This document shows positions 12,916-15,768 of a stretch of 15,768 nt of DNA, piece by piece. Made by a program: the position numbers and the translations under genes. Source of the DNA: an uncultured Bacilli bacterium. Its GTDB lineage: Bacteria > Bacillota_I > Bacilli_A > RF39 > UBA660. Position 1 is the stretch's first letter. Each line of letters opens with the position of its first letter. The notes below the pieces were generated by a model, which had not been told where the DNA came from, ran no database searches, and was given only the letters and a program-made list of their open reading frames with translations. Where the stretch lies: positions 1 to 15,768 of the forward strand of contig CANQBY010000007.1 in NCBI GenBank assembly GCA_947589695.1, in the 5' to 3' direction.

Positions 12916-12964
12916 AATTTATTTAAAACCATAAAACCAGTATTTTTCTTTATTTATAATTTAA

Positions 12965-14083
12965 TTAAATATCTAATCTTAAGACAATATCACTCTCAGG
13001 ATATGTAACACATGGATGAATATAATCATTATAAGCTTCTGCTTTTTTCATACTACTACCGATCATTTTAATTTTCCCATCTAGTAAAATACTTCGGCAA
13101 AAACCACAAATCCCTACTCGGCACATCGAAGGTGCTTTAATCCCGGCTTTTTCCATTGCTACTAACAAAGTTTCATCACTGTGACATTTCGTAATTACAA
13201 AATCATTTTTCATAATTACTTTTAAATCATATTCTTTTACTTCACTTGGAATATAATCTACAAAAAAGTTTTCATAATGAACGGCTTTTTTAGGAATATT
13301 AAACTCACTTAATATTTCATTCATAGTTTTATATATAGCTTTTGGTCCACACATAAAAACGGTATTAAATTCTTTTATATAAGGTTCAATCATCATTTTA
13401 TTTAAATGACCATTTAAATATCCTTCTTTTTCTTCTCTAGTTAAAGTTATAACAAATTTAACTTTTTTACTTTTTTTATTAAACTCTTCAATTTCTTTTT
13501 TAAAAATAATATCTTCTTCCGTTTTTACCGAATAAAATACTGTTAAATTAAAATCTTCTACTCCATCCCAAATTGCTCGAGCCATTGCCATAAAAGGTGT
13601 AATTCCACTTCCCCCAGCGATGGCAATTACATTTTTTTCATCGCGGATTTTATTATACCCAAACTCTCCCATTGGTTTGGAAATAGTAAGACCATCTCCT
13701 ACCCTCATTTCATCAAGCATTAGATTACTTACTAAACCATTTTCGACTCTTTTAATTGTAATTTGATATTCCTTTAAAGCCATTTTAGGTGACGAAGAAA
13801 GCGAATAAGCTCTTGTTACATAGGCATCATCTACAAACATTTTAAGACTTATATATTGTCCCGCCTTAAAAGGTTCTAAACTCATTGTCCCTTTATCTTG
13901 ATCGGGAATTAAAATAAAACTTTTAGTATCTTTAGTTTCTTCTCGTATTTCTTTTATCTTAACATATTGAATATCTTGCCATTCTTTATTTAATCTATCT
14001 AAATTAGATTCTTCAATCTTTTTCCCCGAATAATCTTTTATTATATCTTTTCTAATTTTTTTTAATTCCTCTAATTTACTCAT
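12965..14083 (-). CDS. FAD/NAD(P)H reductase with C-terminal [2Fe-2S] ferredoxin domain
   Basis: The protein has 372 residues. A charged N-terminal helix region (1-36) comes first. The FAD domain (about 37-148) carries RAYSLSS (91-97), which binds the flavin. The NAD(P)H domain (about 150-270) carries AGGSGITPF (156-164) and CGPKAIY (245-251). The ferredoxin domain (about 285-372) has C321, C326, C329 and C358 in the plant-type order CX4CX2CX28C. It should take electrons from NAD(P)H through FAD to the iron-sulfur centre, like Hcr and the reductases of ring-hydroxylating oxygenases. It overlaps the upstream flavoprotein gene by 8 bases, and AAAGGAG lies inside that gene's end. Its partner is therefore probably that flavoprotein. 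No hybrid cluster protein or oxygenase gene is seen. Confidence 0.93.
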   Translation of the reverse strand: MSKLEELKKIRKDIIKDYSGKKIEESNLDRLNKEWQDIQYVKIKEIREETKDTKSFILIPDQDKGTMSLEPFKAGQYISLKMFVDDAYVTRAYSLSSSPKMALKEYQITIKRVENGLVSNLMLDEMRVGDGLTISKPMGEFGYNKIRDEKNVIAIAGGSGITPFMAMARAIWDGVEDFNLTVFYSVKTEEDIIFKKEIEEFNKKSKKVKFVITLTREEKEGYLNGHLNKMMIEPYIKEFNTVFMCGPKAIYKTMNEILSEFNIPKKAVHYENFFVDYIPSEVKEYDLKVIMKNDFVITKCHSDETLLVAMEKAGIKAPSMCRVGICGFCRSILLDGKIKMIGSSMKKAEAYNDYIHPCVTYPESDIVLRLDI

Positions 14084-15563
14084 CCTTATCGTCTCCTTTC
14101 TTTAATAATCTATCAGTTACTAATACGCCACTTCGAAAAGCATTATCGGCTCCACTTCCTAAAACTGAACTAGCCCCTACAAAACTAATCTTTGGTATTT
14201 CTTCATCTTGATAATTAATTAAACGATTAATAACTCCATCATATCCTTTTTTACTATAACCAAATAAACTTCCATTTAAACTACCACTATATCTTAAAAT
14301 AGTAAGTGGTGTAGCTATTTCAATTTCTTCTATATATTCTAAAATATCTATACCAAAATCATTTTCAAATTTATTAATTAAATCTTGCGCTATATTTTCT
14401 TTTATTTCTTCATAATTCATTTTATTTAGATTTCTAAAAACATCCCCAAAATATAACTTTTTAAGTATTACCACACAAGTATTTTTAGGACTTGCTTCTT
14501 CATTAACTACATTCGGTACTATTACTTCATAAGTATTATGATCTAAATTACTCATATATTTTACACATATATCACTATTAAGATTATTATAATGATAATA
14601 TTTATAATAATTTAAACCTAATTCTTCCCTACTTTTATTTAATCCTAAAAAGACAACTATTCCATTAGCTCCTTCACTTCTAGCATTTTCTAATTTAATA
14701 ATATCTTTATTCTCTGTATAATCTAAATCTCTAAAGAAATATTTCTTAAAGATATCTCCAATAATATTTTTGGCTTTATATTCTAAATTATCTTTCGTTT
14801 TAACTATAAATAAATGATCTTTTTCTTCTACTTTTATAACTTCTGAATTATAATAAATCTTTCCCCCTTCACTTTGATATTTCTTTACTAATTTTAAAGT
14901 AAAATCTAAATTCTTATTATTTAAAATAACATCTTTCTTAAAAATCATTTTATACATAAAAAGCGCATAATCAATAAAATTTAATTTACTTAAATTAACT
15001 CCCATATTTACCCATAAAAAGCTTAACATATTAATACTTACTAAAGGTATTTTAAGACTCTTTAAAGCATCCATCGCTGTTTTATCTAAATATTTATAAA
15101 AATTAGGATATTCTTCTTCACTTACTTCTTCATTTCTCTCTAAAGCTTTTACCGCCTCATTCACTTCTTTAGTTATTTTAATAAATTCTTTTATTCCTGA
15201 CGTAGAACCTTTTTTTACTTCTTCAATATTCAATACCCAATCTTCAAAATTCCCTTTAATTTCCCATTGAAAATTAGTATCATCTTTTATTAACACATTA
15301 AAAGGAATTAAAGTTGTATCTACTGCGATATCAAACTTTTTTAAAAGTTTTTGAAAATCTCCTTCATTTTCTTTATCTCCATAATCATAGATATCATAAA
15401 GAGAAGTATCAAATTCAAATCTTCCTCTTTTAAAAGTACTTACCATTCCACCTGGCAAACTATTTTTTTCCAATATAATTACTTTTTTATTTTTACTTGT
15501 CAAATTTAAGCCGGCACTTAAGCCTCCTAAACCCGCTCCAATAATTAAATAATCATAAATCAT
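14076..15563 (-). CDS. FAD-dependent oxidoreductase of the phytoene desaturase (CrtI/RetSat-like) superfamily
   Basis: The protein has 495 residues. The N-terminal Rossmann fold is DYLIIGAGLGGLSAG (about 4-18), with E32 at the end of the second strand and PGG at 37-39, the usual FAD site. RGRFEFDTSLYDI follows, as in CrtI-like enzymes. The C-terminal FAD motif is FVGASSVLGSGADNAFRSGVLVTDRL (about 459-484). The middle is the variable substrate domain; a short hydrophobic part near 170-210 may touch the membrane. Members saturate or desaturate long isoprenoid or related lipids. No carotenoid gene is nearby, so the substrate is open. AAAAGGAGCG precedes ATG 15563. It lies between xfp and a ferredoxin-type reductase that could supply or accept its electrons. 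Confidence 0.8.
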   Translation of the reverse strand: MIYDYLIIGAGLGGLSAGLNLTSKNKKVIILEKNSLPGGMVSTFKRGRFEFDTSLYDIYDYGDKENEGDFQKLLKKFDIAVDTTLIPFNVLIKDDTNFQWEIKGNFEDWVLNIEEVKKGSTSGIKEFIKITKEVNEAVKALERNEEVSEEEYPNFYKYLDKTAMDALKSLKIPLVSINMLSFLWVNMGVNLSKLNFIDYALFMYKMIFKKDVILNNKNLDFTLKLVKKYQSEGGKIYYNSEVIKVEEKDHLFIVKTKDNLEYKAKNIIGDIFKKYFFRDLDYTENKDIIKLENARSEGANGIVVFLGLNKSREELGLNYYKYYHYNNLNSDICVKYMSNLDHNTYEVIVPNVVNEEASPKNTCVVILKKLYFGDVFRNLNKMNYEEIKENIAQDLINKFENDFGIDILEYIEEIEIATPLTILRYSGSLNGSLFGYSKKGYDGVINRLINYQDEEIPKISFVGASSVLGSGADNAFRSGVLVTDRLLKKGDDKDE

Positions 15564-15578
15564 TTTCTATCGCTCCTT

Positions 15579-15768
15579 TTATTCTGTCATAAACGTTTCT
15601 ACTTCTGGCATATCAACACCATATTCTCTTATATATTTTTGATGTTTGTTTAACATCATTAACGCATAATTCTTTAATTGTTCTGTTTCCGTATTTTCTA
15701 AATTAATATATTTAAGTACTTTAAGTACTAAATGAAATCTATCAATCTCATTTAATACTCGCATATCA
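15579..15768 (-). CDS. xfp: Phosphoketolase C-terminus (5' end outside window)
   Basis: Only the last 62 residues are present. The segment DMRVLNEIDRFHLVLKVL is the conserved start of the C-terminal domain of the xylulose-5-phosphate/fructose-6-phosphate phosphoketolase family. The last part, KYIREYGVDMPEVETF, matches the usual end (YxxxxGxDxPE). The enzyme is thiamine-diphosphate dependent and splits sugar phosphates with inorganic phosphate into acetyl phosphate and a shorter sugar phosphate, the key step of heterofermentative or bifid-type sugar use. Its catalytic domains lie outside the window. Stop codon TAA is followed after 15 bases by the ATG of the flavoprotein gene, so these genes are probably one transcript. 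Confidence 0.9.
   Translation of the reverse strand, partial: DMRVLNEIDRFHLVLKVLKYINLENTETEQLKNYALMMLNKHQKYIREYGVDMPEVETFMTE

Overview
The window is very AT-rich and reads like a low-GC, walled member of the Bacilli, probably an uncultured gut lineage near Erysipelotrichales/RF39. That placement is inference. It rests on Bacillus-like gene families (efp, rpmG, nfo beside a YqfT-like gene, a YtrA/YtrB-type cluster, phosphoketolase), AGGAGG and GGTGAT ribosome binding sites, and clear TTGACA/TATAAT promoters. TGA acts as a stop: merR-like and ybjQ both end in it, and Trp is encoded by TGG.

Layout. 1-1819 (-): a two-gene surface operon, a small membrane-anchored protein followed by a large Cys-rich exported protein that runs off the left edge. 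Both carry the same two-cysteine segment. 1966-2421 (+): a divergent regulator with two XRE-type helix-turn-helix domains. 2476-3378 (-): rpmG, an unrecognised 58-residue basic protein, and efp, tightly packed. 3426-5381 (-): a class B penicillin-binding protein. 5446-5709 (+): a YqfT/DUF2624-like gene converging on nfo (-), with a 23-bp-period repeat between them. 6892-7314 (-): a lone type IV pilin-like gene. 7414-10619 (-): ABC ATPase, large permease and GntR/YtrA repressor, overlapping end to end behind a promoter with a perfect operator palindrome.

10620-11147 holds no ordinary gene. It contains what looks like a type I toxin-antitoxin locus built like the fst/par systems: a 22-residue hydrophobic peptide on the minus strand, a short plus-strand RNA transcribed towards it, a shared terminator hairpin between them, and a 14-bp imperfect direct repeat, one copy in each transcript, that makes the two RNAs complementary. 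This is the main discovery candidate.

11148-12144 (-): a MerR-type regulator with two C-terminal membrane helices, overlapping a YbjQ-family gene, behind a 19-bp-spacer promoter with a dyad typical of MerR operators. 12163-12840 (-): an RDD-family membrane protein. 12965-15768 (-): the end of xfp (phosphoketolase), a CrtI/RetSat-like FAD oxidoreductase, and a flavin reductase with a C-terminal [2Fe-2S] domain. These three form one apparent operon, in which the last two probably make a redox pair.

Several genes end inside their own terminator: the stop codon of nfo, the pilin gene, ybjQ and the RDD gene lies in the hairpin loop. Together with 3' ends that double as the next gene's ribosome binding site, this shows a compact genome.
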